64,000 bases of DNA from Spisula solida (GCA_947247005.1 OX365946.1:6084453-6148452), one strand, 5' to 3'. Shown: positions 54,301 to 64,000, counted from the first letter of the stretch. Made by a program: numbers and translations. The notes: a model not told the origin generated them from the letters alone.

Positions 54301-57300
54301 TTACAAATATATATGCTTTATGACATGAGTGAGTAGATCTAATAGATTAAAATTACACATACTGTAAAAGCCATATCTGTGCTTTTATCCGAGTTATACC
54401 CATCATTTCATATTAATATCGTTATTTAATGTAGCTTCCAAAAGTAAATATATAAACGTGTATATAACATCGTTTGAAGTACAATCAGACAGTGAGAAAA
54501 TGCACATGTTCGGATTACAGCAATAAAACGAATAGCGGTTCTTATCATCGGTAATCCTTGCAAAATTACCTAATATAACATTTGTTATACGCGGAACTTT
54601 GTGATTGGCCCAGTACACGGAACTAACTACTTAAATTAAGTTAATACGTGAAAATACGTGGTAAAATATAAGTATACAAGGAAGTGTAGTATTCATAGTT
54701 TGTCCTTATGAATGCGTACATGTGTGTAAGTAAATGCTGAAAAACACGTGACGAGCGTTCAATTGTGTGCAGGCAAAATAGGAGAGATCACTGTATTCAT
54801 ACGCAAAATGCCCCTCGGCAATCTATTGGATGAATGAACAATCAAAACCTGCCATTCACCAGTAGCTATAGTTCAATTTTGAACTCTGAGCCATGACCTA
54901 TCGTACTAGTCCATTTTGGCGGGTAGACCATGGTTTATTACGTTCGCATGTCATTATTTAATTATATTATTCTTACATATATCTGTTTGTTATCGGATTA
55001 CAGTTTAGTGCAGTCGGCAACGTTCACGATTTCTAACCCGAACTTCGGTGGTACAAATTCCCAATTCGCTCATATTTTTAATTCATTATTTTATGTTATT
55101 TAAATAGTATATAAACTAAAGTTTCTTTTTTTTAATTAATCCATGAAAATGTGTTGATACATTTTATTTTTCATTTTCACTTATAGCCATTCTACAATAT
55201 ACATATTTTGAAGCATGTAACAAACATGACTTGTCACATACTGTTATAACACGGATATTGCAAGTTATGTGCATTTATAAATTAAAAAATGTGTAAATAT
55301 AAATTAAAAAAAGAAAAATATATTTTTTTGGGTGAGATTCGAACTTGCCCTGATCAGGCAAAAGTTATTTTACAATGTATCAAGCGCTTAATACCGTCAG
55401 GACTATTCAGACACACGGAATAGTTGGCCTTAATTATATTACTTATATTTTCCATTAAACCTATACCAACCTATATCGATTAATGGTTAAAACTTTAAAA
55501 GTGCAGTCACGGCTCAATGCTCGAAATCGAACTATATGTGGTGGTATGAATACCTTGTATATAAACATGAAAACTCCTATACGTGCATCTTTTTAAACGA
55601 ATTTATTAAGTAAAAATCCATCTTGTGGATACTTTCCTGTGTACATGTTTCGCACAGTCAAAGGGTTGTGTCACAATAACCACCTGAATCTATACCCCAT
55701 GACCATCGTTTTCACCTGATAAGCCCGTATTAAATGGGTATGTTGATGCTCAACTTTGAGCAAGTAAGACCATTAATTTTTATTGAACAAATCAGGGATC
55801 ATATAATATGACATGGTAAATCACCATAATATAATTTAATGACTAAGTTTTTAATTTTATTCAGATTGCAAAATTAATGTTCATGTTTGTCAAACCCTCT
55901 ACGCTACAGCGTCTCCTCGGAACAGTATATATCCCATTTCTCTTAACATCACATTTAGAAAAGGCGCTAACATCTAGTAGGCGTGAACATACTAATACGT
56001 GATTGTTTAACGTTAATAAAAATCATTAACTTATTCTGTAGAAATCTACTAAAATACTCATTATACATTATCTATCTGAAACATGTTTATAGTAATCAAA
56101 TTTGTTAAAAGTTAATTAGAATCAAACTTCACTTACATGTTAACAAATATCCTAGCAACTGTGTTTGTGATTCAAATATACCGCCCTACATGTATAACTT
56201 GCCATGCTTGAGTATACCATCCAATCAAAGCTGTTGCTATGCGTTCCCTAGTGAAACATTTCAAATTCAAATAACCACGGTTAATATTATCATGATTAGG
56301 CAAAACATATTTCTTTGTCTTCTCGGATTTCAGAAAAGTCTACTTCTATCCCCGATTATATAAAAATAATTCAGATTCCAACGGCTTAAAGTTTCATGTA
56401 GTCATAAGCTAAAGGGTTTATGTATTATTCATGTAGTAACTATGTTAACATTTATATGTATGCATGTATGATTCATTATGTTATGTCTTCTTTCACGTGT
56501 GAAACTATGGACTTGACTTATTGACTTATTTTCTGAATGTAATAATCATAAGTCATGGGATTTAATTTCTGAAAATGCAGGTTTCATTAATTACAGTATG
56601 ATTCGCGCGATTTCTGGGTATGGCTTATTCGGCTTTATATCACGAAATATACTTTCGGATGACAAAAGAATTATGAAAAATATCTTATTTACTCAATAAC
56701 AACCATGTGATCCAAATACAGACAATATCACTGATCATGTGAACTTATTCTCAATAAAATTTTAAGAAACTCATACTTGGGACTTCAAATTGTGAAATGT
56801 TCTTTTCCGCTGACATGTTGTTATACATGTATTGATTTTGATATAATTTGGTGTTTATGTACTTTGGATACACACACAATGCTACAGACACAATTTCATT
56901 GGTTTATATTAAATGGAAAGGAAATGCTAGAACATTTAAGTTTACACATTTTAAGTCTGCCTTATAATGATGATGGAGAGTAAGGCCCCTGGTTGAGCAC
57001 TTGTGTCTTACCTGTCAGGTTCTTGTTTGGGCCACGATTTGACGATTTCAAGACACGGCTGATTTTGTTACTCATTGTTAGATAACTAAATTTGTCGCAT
57101 GTAATAGATTCACTATGTTTGTATAACTGATTTAACAATAAACAAACAGTGCATGTTTTTAACTGTCTAACTTTTATTCCATTACTCCGAGTCATTCTCG
57201 AGATTTGGTTGGTGAGTATAATACACACATCTAATTCTTCAATCACGTATATTTCCATGGATACCTGAACCAGAAATAATTCTCTAGTCTTCGTGAAAAT

Positions 57301-57540
57301 ATTCCAAATATAGTTTTCATTAACTTCAGCATTTTTGTATGAAGACTTCTGTACGTTTTGGATTATACGGCACGATTCCGCTGGCAACTTTCCAAACTGA
57401 AGTACATTCTGCTGAATTCTACAGAATATTCCTTCCTTTGTTTCAGAACATTTAGAAAATATGGTAACAACAGGTTCTATTGTTTTACTGTCAAGCTCGG
57501 CTTTAAATATTACACCTATGTTTCTCCGTAAACTATCCAT
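38318..57540 (-). CDS. IAP: Inhibitor-of-apoptosis protein (BIR-BIR-UBA-like-RING, BIRC family)
   Basis: Predicted E3 ubiquitin ligase that restrains caspases or immune signalling in the cytoplasm, by family. Exons in transcript order: 57540-57012, 50840-50358, 49910-49756, 49571-49553, 48836-48687, 46620-46442, 45214-45037, 41044-40955, 39153-39058, 38520-38318. All junctions are GT-AG, phases agree throughout, total 694 codons including TGA. Domains: unassigned N-terminus 1-176; acidic linker; BIR1 about 300-376 (CFQCGIGFKDWGESDDP, H and C ligands present); BIR2 about 412-482 (CFTCDGGLKTWDVGDDP, EHALYFPTC); Gly/Thr-rich linker; UBA-like about 566-615; RING 646-680. The first exon is the least certain: if it is wrong, the start may be the ATG at 50784, giving 498 residues. 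Convergent with BRWD. Confidence 0.85.
39107..40520 (-). repeat. 89-bp tandem array built from IAP exon 9 acceptor and exon start (~15 copies)
   Basis: Starts 39107, 39196, 39285 and so on, 89 bp apart; one shortened unit near 40350-40420. On the minus strand each unit reads TTGACCATTTAG-GGAACAGACGACC, then CATGACGTCATGAACATG, TTACTTGATATAAAAGTATA. The copy nearest 39107 continues into the real exon (CTTGATCTAAAGGAAC). Most units are near-identical; those above 40080 are more diverged. Every complete unit carries the palindrome TGACGTCA. Confidence 0.95.
40865..40952 (+). mobile_element. tRNA-like SINE head
   Basis: AAAGCCGAGTTGTTAAGGTG (A-box-like, Ser/Leu-tRNA style) and TATAGGTTCGAATCTC (B box) about 60 bp apart. 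Lies immediately past the IAP exon donor at 40954. No body or second copy found. Confidence 0.5.
41106..41743. mobile_element. MITE-like element with ~40-bp TIRs, TTA target duplication
   Basis: Left ACGGATTTAAAAACGCGACA then GGGTATGTTGTTAT; right ATAAAACAACATACCCCATT then TGTCGCGTTTTTAAATCCGT. Flanked by TTA on both sides (41103-41105, 41744-41746), as in PIF/Harbinger-type insertions. 638 bp, no ORF. Confidence 0.8.
41756..41989. mobile_element. MITE-like element with CAGGGTGTT TIRs, TA target duplication
   Basis: CAGGGTGTTCAAAAAGTTCG then TTCTCAATATTTAAATT at the left; AACATTGAGAACGAACTTTT then TTAACACCCTG at the right. Flanked by TA. 234 bp, Tc1/mariner-like ends, no transposase. Only 12 bp from the preceding element. 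Confidence 0.85.
44743..44843. repeat. Perfect 47-bp inverted repeat (7-nt loop)
   Basis: Left arm 44743-44789 begins AATTGAAGAAGATGCACGTA and ends TTTTTATTTAGTAGA; right arm 44797-44843 is its exact inverted complement; loop TTATAGG. Lies in the intron between IAP exons 7 and 8. Confidence 0.95.
45037..45214 (-). other. IAP exon 7: Gly/Ser/Thr-rich linker
   Basis: Follows TATATTTTCAG; encodes GGTSDVGHHNGTAVGAHTRD, TTNDIWSGSAGAAGSQVPGT, VGDLEVTVQNMSLTSHTDE and leaves in phase 1. Phase in 0 and out 1 match both neighbours. Reading through the donor meets a stop shortly after, so splicing is needed. Confidence 0.7.
46854..47207. mobile_element. MITE-like element with ~55-bp GC-rich TIRs
   Basis: Left GTGCACAGACACTTTGGGTC then TGGACCCCGCCCC and GCTACGCACCTG; right CAGGCGCGTAGCGGGAGGGG then TGGTCCAGACCCCAAGTATC. 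Arms pair with several mismatches and a run of ten C. AT-rich centre without ORF. Confidence 0.7.
48000..48245 (-). mobile_element. tRNA-derived SINE, family A (copy 3)
   Basis: In reverse: GGTGGTCGAGTGGATAACGC (A box), CCTGGTTCGAATCTCGG (B box), body ACCCAACTAGAGATGAACTG, TAAAGAACCAGGGAGTC, GAGCTAGGGTAGCGCACCC and TCCTTGTATCAC. The best preserved copy of the family. Confidence 0.85.
49030..49553 (-). repeat. 30-bp tandem array starting at the IAP microexon donor (~17 copies)
   Basis: On the minus strand the unit is GGTAAGAAATTCTTCYATTT followed by GATAAAAT and TG; later copies drift (TGGTTAAACATTCTTCTATT, TTATCAGACATTCTTCTATT). The first unit begins with the GTAAGA donor of the microexon; most later units have lost the donor match. 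Confidence 0.9.
49553..49571 (-). other. IAP 19-nt microexon
   Basis: AGAGCTTTAAGCAACAATG, bounded by TATATTTCCAG and GTAAGAA. It enters in phase 0 and leaves in phase 1, which is the only way I found to join exon 49910-49756 (out phase 0) to exon 48836-48687 (in phase 1). Encodes RALSNN plus the first base of Gly. Its donor is the first unit of the 30-bp array at 49030-49553. Confidence 0.6.
49756..50840 (-). other. IAP exons 2-3: acidic linker and BIR1
   Basis: Exon 50840-50358 follows a CATATTACAG acceptor and encodes a disordered acidic segment (ENPSYEDDEPDEGRG) and the first half of BIR1 (KYPDFVSYNARLGTFFNGQW, LAKIGLFLK). Exon 49910-49756 gives the zinc half (GDLTRCFQCGIGFKDWGESD, DPLKERVKHSPKCSFL). 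Ligands C-x2-C, H and C are all present. The GDDP-W groove is changed to SDDPLKE, so IBM-peptide binding may be altered. Confidence 0.85.
51361..51388 (+). repeat. (AC)14 microsatellite
   Basis: Uninterrupted run of CA/AC dinucleotides followed by TATATA, in the long IAP intron. Confidence 0.95.
53336..53530 (+). repeat. ~190-bp repeat, copy 2 (also at 36786-36985)
   Basis: Same blocks as copy 1 (TTATATCATGGCTACGGCAA, GTGTGGCTAAATCCGATGAT, TTTTCAAAGGAATGAGTGCA, CGGTCAACGTGACCTCTATC) with scattered changes. Lies in the 6.2-kb intron between the candidate first exon and the rest of the IAP gene. Confidence 0.8.
55330..55420 (-). mobile_element. tRNA-like module 1
   Basis: In reverse: GGTATTAAGCGCTTGATACA and CAAGTTCGAATCTCACCC (B box), followed by a T-rich run (ATATATTTTTC, TTTTTTTAA). 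Looks like a decayed tRNA or SINE head. Confidence 0.45.
57012..57540 (-). other. IAP candidate first coding exon, unassigned 176-residue N-terminus
   Basis: Opens with ACAATGG, a good start context, and runs 176 codons without a stop to a CAG/GTAAGA donor (57012). It ends in phase 1, exactly what the acceptor at 50840 needs. The sequence is mostly helical-looking and hydrophobic/charged (MDSLRRNIGVIFKAELDSKT, ENYIWNIFTKTRELFLVQVS, LKTCTVCLLLNQLYKHSESI). No BIR, CARD signature or membrane segment I can name. It could belong to a separate minus-strand gene; splicing over a 6.2-kb intron to the IAP is inference from phase and order. Confidence 0.5.
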
Positions 57541-58227
57541 TGTTACAGGTAAAAATTATTCCACATGTAAACAAAATCGGGGTACTGCAATACAAACTAA
57601 CTTGTTTAGTGATTTTATTTACATCACTGAAACTTAACGCAGAAAATAAAAACAAATAAATCCTGTACATTGTAATTTACATTTTTCTATTTTCGAGAAA
57701 TGCTCAATGACATTTTTGAGCACGTGACCTTTGATAACGTATGGGATCCCACATTACCAAGGTATTAAAATACTGGAATTACCAAATACTAAAATTAGAT
57801 CTTGCATGAGGTGTATGAAACGAGTGGACAAAATGATATGACAAGAGGTTTTAAATAGAGGATATTATAGTTCGTGCTAGATAATGTGGCAGTCGAGTCT
57901 ATTTCACGACAGGTAATACATGATATTGATTACAGATATTTTTAAGAGAATCTAATTGTTTGTTGTTTGTCCGTTTCATTAAATACTATGTAAGTGGTAA
58001 CTGTTGAAATACAGACTTAATATGGACTAGTGTTTGTTTACCTTTCAGACCAGTATGACTGCCTGACTGCCTTGTGCAGATAATCCTTTACCATCCATTC
58101 AACGACGAAATATAACATTTAACATAGACAGTTATCCAGGCAGTTAAATTGCTCGGCCTTATCGTCATGCTTGACTAATTACAATGTAATATAAGCACTA
58201 AATAATTGCAAGTAGTTATGTATGCTG

Positions 58228-58300
58228 TAACAGCTCAGGTGGTAACGCACAGGAATTGTAAGTGAGCGATTCAAGTTCAACCCATCAAAGAAGTCTTTAG
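58228..58300 (+). mobile_element. tRNA-like module 2
   Basis: ACAGCTCAGGTGGTAACGCA (A-box-like) and ATTCAAGTTCAACCC (B-box-like), then TATTTTTTTT within 30 bp. Confidence 0.45.
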
Positions 58301-58794
58301 TATTTTTTTTGAATTCATCACAATAGTTTTAATGTTATTTTCATATTCTTTTCGAGAGAATTTATAATTTGTTAATTATATATTTTTCTTGTTTTATTAT
58401 GGTCATGATAAAATTATTTTTAATTCAATTCAACTTTTATGACAAGAACACACAATTATTACAATACAAAATAATTTTACATCACTTCATCTGCTGTATC
58501 ATAGTATGGGTTACAGTCACACTCAGATGATGTATCTGTGGCTTCGTGTTGGTAGTTACAATACCTAAGTACTAGCAATAAAAATTATTGTGCTTTAATT
58601 ATAATACATGTACACTACGTTGATTGTGTACATGTATATTTAGGCTATACACTCTTTAATAATAGACTTAATAACTTTAATTACAGGTTTGTATCACTAT
58701 TGGATAGAACTGATTATTTAAGCCATTTTTCTGTAAAACTTATAGCTTTTAAATTTATAAAGATGAGAAAAAGATATAAAAAATACATACAACT

Positions 58795-58885
58795 TGACAA
58801 GGTTTTGAACTCGCGGCCAAAAATATCGATATCGTTAGGAAGTATCTACGCACTAAACCACTCGGCTATGAAGTATGTTTGAAAG
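58795..58885 (-). mobile_element. tRNA-like module 3 (Ser/Leu-like with long variable region)
   Basis: In reverse: TCATAGCCGAGTGGTTTAGT (A box), then CGCGAGTTCAAAACCTTG (B box), then TATTTTTTATATC. The 5' and 3' arms pair poorly, so a working tRNA is unlikely. Confidence 0.45.
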
Positions 58886-59307
58886 GATGGATGGTTAGAA
58901 TGATTTATAATCACAAACCTTAACCATGGTTTACCTAATTCAATCAATTGACAGTGTCCACATTGTGTCACGTGACTGCCACATTATCCTGCACGGACTG
59001 CAGTCCGTTTAATCAGGTATGTCATTTGTATACAAACTTTGCAGTGTCATAACATTGCATGTTTATTGTTTTAAACATTTCAAATGGAGTAAAGGCCAGT
59101 GAAAACCAATACCTTATTCACTAAGCTGCATATTTAATAAACTAGGTTACGCATGCTTATGTACTTTTCTCAGTAGAGTTTATATATAGTATAAAAAAGT
59201 GCGTTCAAAGTCAAATGAGAACAGTTATATACATAAACTCGCCCGTCAGGTAAACTTTATATTGGTTCGATATCAAATAGTGTGCAAATCTCCTTCCATA
59301 TATCAAA

Positions 59308-59395
59308 GGTGCGGAAGTGTAGTGGATAAACCATCACTTCCTTCCAAGTTTCTATTTTATTCTGAGATGTAGGTTCGATCCCCACTTCGGTCAAC
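59308..59395 (+). mobile_element. tRNA-like module 4
   Basis: GGTGCGGAAGTGTAGTGGAT (A-box-like) and GTAGGTTCGATCCCCAC (good B box), then AACTTTTTTATT. Ends partly complementary. Confidence 0.5.
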
Positions 59396-59694
59396 TTTTT
59401 TATTGCATGTATCCATGTTATAAAGTCTTATATTATTCTGCTGATTTAATGAATCGATACTTCAAAGTGATAAATTTTCCATGGTGTAGTGAATATATTA
59501 AAAACGACTGTATGAGTGTTGTACTGTATATAAAAATAACATACATGTAATTGAAATACGAATTGATAAAAAATGAAAACATAACACAAAAATCTACGTA
59601 CTGCATACCTTACTTCGCGTATGTTATTATATTAGTTACAAATAAAAAATAAGGAACTTGAAAAAAGATAAAAAAAACTTTAAAATTATAGTAA

Positions 59695-59790
59695 CTTGGA
59701 CGGGTGTCGAACCAGTGGCGAGGTTGAACTAAATTGCTTGTATAATAGGGGCATGCTTACCCACTCGACTAACGAGACAATGTCAAAACT
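59695..59790 (-). mobile_element. tRNA-like module 5
   Basis: In reverse: TCGTTAGTCGAGTGGGTAAG (A box) and ACTGGTTCGACACCCGTCC (B box), followed by AAAGTTTTTTTTATC. Confidence 0.5.
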
Positions 59791-60000
59791 GGTTTCCAAG
59801 TATTATACTATTGTTTGTTTATTTTGCTTTTATTTATCCTCGCCATCGGATAATCCATATGGGCGAGGCCCCCAGAAGAGACTAGTCACTTTAGTGTTTG
59901 GGGGATAGTGCATGATACAGAAGATGCTCCAGTTCCAGAACAGAAGCATCCCTGGTTCTTTTACGTGCCGATGTAAAGCATCATCACGGGACCTCGCTTA

Positions 60001-61500
60001 ACTCCGGGAGGATATGACAAAAATGGGAATATAGCACAGGATAGAGCGCTTTGTGGGTCACTGCTGGTGGCCAATACTCCGGGAGGATTTGACAAAAATG
60101 GGAAAATAGCACAGGATAGAGCGCTCTGTGTGTCACTGCTGGTGGTCCATACTCCGGGAGGATATGACAAAAATGGGAATATAGCACAGGAAAGAGCGCT
60201 CTGTGGGTCACTGCTGGTGGTCCATACTCCGGGAGGATATGACAAAAATGGGAATATAGCACAGGATAGAGCGCCCTGTGTGTCACTGCTGGTGGTCCAT
60301 ACTCCGGGAGGATATGACAAAAATGGGAATATAGCACAGGATAGAGAACTCTGTGGGTCACTGCTGGTGGTCCATACTCCGGGAGGATATGACAAAAATG
60401 GGAAAATAACACACGATAGAGCGCTCTGTGTGTCACTGCTGGTGGTCCATACTCCGGGAGGATATGACAAAAATGGGAAAATAGCACAGGATAGAGCGCT
60501 CTGTGTGTCACTGCTGGTGGTCCATACTCCGGGAGGATATGACAAAAATGGGAATATAGCACAGGATAGAGAACTCTGTGGGTCACTGCTGGTGGTCCAT
60601 ACTCCGGGAGGATATGACAAAAATGGGAATATAGCACAGGATAGAGCGCTCTGTGTGTCACTGCTGGTGGTCCATACTCCGGGAGGATATGACAAAAATG
60701 GGAATATAGCACAGGATAGAGCGCTTTGTGGTACACTGCTGGTGGCCAATACTCCGGGAGGAAATGACAAAAATGGGAAAATAGCACAGGATAGAGCGCT
60801 CTGTGTGTCACAGCTGGCGGTCCATACTCCGGGAGGATATGACAAAAATGGGAATATAGCACAGGATAGAGCGCTCTGTGGGTCACTGCTGGTGGTCCAT
60901 ACTCCGGGAGGATATGACAAAAATGGGAATATAGCACAGGATAGAGCGCTCTGTGTGTCACTGCTGGTGGTCCATACTCCGGGAGGGTATGACAAAAATA
61001 GGAATATAGCACAGGATAGAGCGCTCTGTGTGTCACTGCTGGTGGTCCATACTCCGGGAGGATATGACAAAAATGGGAATATAGCACAGGATAGAGCGCT
61101 CTGTGGGTCACTGCTGGTGGTCCATACTCCGGGAGGATATGACAAAAATGGGAAAATAGCACAGGATAGAGCGCTCTGTGTGTCACTGCTGGTGGTCCAT
61201 ACTCCGAGAGGATATGACAAAAATGGGAATATAGCACAGGATAGAGCGCTCTGTGTGTCACTGCTGGTGGTCCATACTCCGGGAGGATATGACAAAAATG
61301 GGAATATAGCACAGGATAGAGCGCTCCCTGTGTCACTGCTGGTGGTCCATACTCCGGGAGGATATGACAACAATGGGAAAATAGCACAGGATAGAGCGCT
61401 CTGTGTGTCACTGCTGGTGGTCAATACTCCGGGAGGATATGACAAAAATGGGAAAATAGCACAGGATAGAGCGCTCTGTGTGTCACTGCTGGTGGTCCAT
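60001..61500 (+). repeat. 75-bp minisatellite, 20 copies
   Basis: Units start ACTCCGGGAGGATATGACAA at 60001, 60076 and so on, exactly 75 bp apart, ending TCACTGCTGGTGGTCCAT. Variants are mainly GGGAAT/GGGAAA, CTCTGTG/CTTTGTG and TGTGTCA/TGGGTCA. Because 75 is a multiple of three and the unit has no stop in several frames, long repetitive ORFs exist (plus 60067-61506, minus 59961-61517, minus 59984-61411); I do not call them genes. A single separate unit lies at 61818-61900. The left flank (CCCTGGTTCTTTTACGTGCC) resembles a SINE family A block. Confidence 0.95.
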
Positions 61501-62049
61501 ATGTAACATTGTACCAATGTTGTAGTTCATATGAGTTAACTCCGGGTTGACAGCTGCTAAATTTAAGGTTGATATTTTGACAGGGGGTCATTTTACACGG
61601 AACAAGCCGATTATTAGTTTACCTAATTATAGATGTTATGTAAAACATGTCTGGCTATACACTATATAAGCCAAGTCAATTTGTGTTAAGATTAGTTGAA
61701 ATTGGAGCGCCGAGTCATGGTTGGAGCTCTCAGTCAAACCGGAGCGTATGTATTGAATAAACGTTGAAACTGCTATACTTTTTAAGTGATTACTTTAGCC
61801 ATATTACGGTACACATACTCCGGGAGGATGTGACAAAATGGGAAAATAGCACAGGATAGAGCGCTCTGTGTGTCACTGCTGGTGGTACATACTCCGGGAG
61901 TTAAACATAATATCAAACTCTATTATATATCCTTTTAATATGTCAAACGGAGGCGTCAGGAGATTTCTTGGTTCATATCCACAGAATGTTTGCGTTCCAT
62001 ACGTTCGGTATACTTTTTTTTAGCTCACCTGTATGGAAGCCCTGGAGGG

Positions 62050-62146
62050 CACTTTTGACTTAGGTGTTGTGACTTGTAACTTATGACTTGTGACTTAGAA
62101 CTTGTGACTAATGACTTGAGACTTACGACTTGTGACTAACATTTTA
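62050..62146 (-). repeat. GACTTGTGACTT array (inverse of 63288-63515)
   Basis: Irregular 7-14-bp units of TGTGACTTGTAACTTATGAC type. Just upstream is a bare AGCTCACCTGTATGGAAGCC, a fragment like the start of the AGGTCA elements. Confidence 0.85.
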
Positions 62147-63287
62147 TAAATAAATCTGCGCGCACTTCTTTGGACAGCGTGGATGGTAAAGGATGATGTC
62201 TAAATCGGAATTACCTGATAATAGTCTATAGAGAGTCAGGTAAGTCGGTATTAGTTTTGTTTGATTGAAATCATCATTGTTGAAGGCCCCGACCCGCTAT
62301 TCTGAATTGTTAACAGAATTAACTAGAATACCCTTCATGTAATAGCATAATTTCCCCTGGCATAGCTGTGTCTTATACGAGTACATGTGCATACATAAGT
62401 ATTATGGTTTGCTTCCTTTTCGTTATCATTTGTGATGGATAGTTCGGATCATACATGGTATAATGAATTAGACTTTAAGTTTTGTTGATGTACATGTACA
62501 TGTATTAATAATTATATGTTCATCTACATTTTGCCAGGTGAAGAAAATGGAATGTCCGTGTTATGTGTGTGTGTTCGGTGCGTTTGGTTCGACAAATGAT
62601 GTGGCGGTGCAAACCTAATTACCTGTATGTCTTAAAACCCAGCAAAGCAACCGGCTCAAATGTAAACTTGGCAATTGTGTGACACTATGGGCTAGAATAG
62701 ATTTTGAATGTGATTGTGTTACATGTATGTACCATAATTTAAAAGTAGAACATTATAAGGTTTTGCGGACAATTCCAAGTTGTGGATATCAATACATTAA
62801 CATTTATGGCGCCTACAAACTAAGCTTTTCAAGATGGCTTTATATTATTCGCATAAGTTTAATTTCATAGATGTAATGTCGGTCAGACATGTTTAGAAAT
62901 AATACGCCATTTTGTCATGTTTTGAAATACATGTGACCTAAACAATCTTATATTGATTTATGTGGAATTTATTTTGAATAAACTTGGTAATGCAACAGAC
63001 TCAAAGATGTCATTTGCAAATGTGTTTTTGTCTACCGTTCATCTTTTACAACATAATACTGCATTTCAGTTAACTTTGTATACAATATAAAGCAAAGACC
63101 AAAAACACTGTCAATTACATGATTAAATATCATTCCAAGATTTTGGCTTTAATGGATACTGATAACAAACGAAGGATAACAAACTCATATTAAATTACAA
63201 CATTTATAATAATAACACTTATAATGATACATTTTGCTGTCTATAATTTTATCAAAGGTAGTGTGTATGTCACATTTTACACATCAT

Positions 63288-63515
63288 AAGTCTCAAGTCT
63301 CAAGTCACAAGTCACAAGTCACAAGTCACAAGTCATAAGTTACAAGTCACAAGTTATAAGTCACAAGTCACAAGTCATAAGTTACAAGTCACAAGTCACA
63401 AGTTACAAGTCACAAGTTACAAGTCACAAGTCACAAGTTACAAGTTGCAAGTCACAAGTCACAAGTTACAAGTCACAAGTTACAAGTCACAAGTCACAAG
63501 TCATAAGTTACAAAT
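63288..63515 (+). repeat. CACAAGTCACAAGTTA array
   Basis: About 25-30 units of CACAAGT or TACAAGT (7-8 bp). It is the inverse complement of 62050-62146, 1.1 kb away. Non-coding. Confidence 0.9.
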
Positions 63516-64000
63516 CAAAATCTTAATTGAAATGCAGAAATAAAACAGACGTTATAACCATGCTTTACTTTACGATTAAATGAAGTATTAGACATGCATG
63601 TCAAAATTAATAGAGCAACATACACATGAAATTATACTCAAGTGGCTCAGCATAACAATACCGACTTACAACATGCCATAATTAGTTATACAAATATTTT
63701 AAATAATTGAATATGCTGTAAATTGGTGAACTTCTGAATTAAACACACGCCTTTCCAACATCCCAAAATCAATTGGAGTACATGTATATCATCAAGGTTT
63801 TGGTGTTGTACTATATCATGGTACAGGGTCTTAGAGATCCTATATCATAAACATTCTTATTTTGTGCCAGTCAGTCCAGATCGGTTTGTATTTCTCTCTC
63901 GACTATATCAACCATAACTTCTATTTGAGTATATGAAGGTTCATAACGAGACAATAATATTGTGCTCAACTTGTGTGGGTTTATTGTAAGTATATGCATT

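Larger units (their letters stand above)
57541..59900. other. Upstream of IAP candidate exon; no gene seen
   Basis: AT-rich. At 57800-57875 there is a reversed fragment of the cruciform family (AAAATGATATGAC, TTTAAATAGAGGATATTATA). Otherwise only tRNA-like modules. Confidence 0.5.
61901..64000. other. Right end of window, no gene seen
   Basis: Apart from the two AAGT-type arrays, AT-rich sequence without convincing ORFs or RNA genes on either strand. Confidence 0.5.

Noticed and set aside
58795..58885. Functional tRNA-Ser/Leu gene
   Set aside because: A and B boxes are visible but acceptor-stem pairing is poor and the anticodon arm is not clear; called a tRNA-like module instead.
59961..61517. 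Three long overlapping ORFs of 475-518 codons as protein genes
   Set aside because: They coincide with a perfect 75-bp minisatellite; openness in several frames on both strands follows from the period and the absence of stops in one unit. No start context, splice signals or non-repetitive coding sequence.

Overview
The window looks like nuclear DNA of a bivalve-type mollusc. It is AT-rich, has genes with many short GT-AG exons, and has introns packed with dispersed repeats I associate with bivalve genomes: AGCTCACCT-hairpin elements rich in AGGTCA, tRNA-derived SINEs, small inverted-repeat elements and minisatellites. The species cannot be fixed from sequence alone.

Region 1 (1-29873, + strand) is the 3' part of one large gene, the BRWD/PHIP (bromodomain and WD-repeat) ortholog. 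I placed 24 exons; every junction is GT-AG, all phases agree, and they give 1,524 residues to the stop: last WD40 repeats, BRWD linker, cryptic Tudor-like module, two bromodomains and a long basic/acidic tail. The introns hold a 5'-truncated non-LTR retrotransposon, AGGTCA-rich elements, inverted-repeat elements, SINEs, minisatellites and a 4.8-kb insertion bounded by 41-bp inverted repeats that may carry a small antisense gene.

Region 2 (29874-38317) is a convergent intergenic stretch: a second AGGTCA element, a SINE nested inside another SINE, a small inverted-repeat element and one copy of a ~190-bp repeat found again at 53.3 kb. I see no convincing gene.

Region 3 (38318-57540, - strand) is an inhibitor-of-apoptosis (BIRC) gene. 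Ten phase-compatible exons, one only 19 nt long, give about 693 residues: a 176-residue N-terminal part I cannot assign, BIR1, BIR2, a Gly/Ser/Thr-rich linker, a UBA-like segment and a C-terminal RING. Its introns contain a 15-copy array of 89 bp made from its own splice acceptor and exon start, a 30-bp array that begins at the microexon donor, two adjacent inverted-repeat elements and a perfect 47-bp hairpin.

Region 4 (57541-64000) has no convincing gene. It holds tRNA-like modules, a 20-copy 75-bp minisatellite open in several frames on both strands, and two AAGT-rich arrays in inverted orientation.

The two genes are not an operon: one is a chromatin reader, the other a cell-death/ubiquitin regulator. 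The recurring oddity is tandem duplication exactly at exon edges, in both genes, and repeat ends lying within a few tens of bases of splice acceptors.
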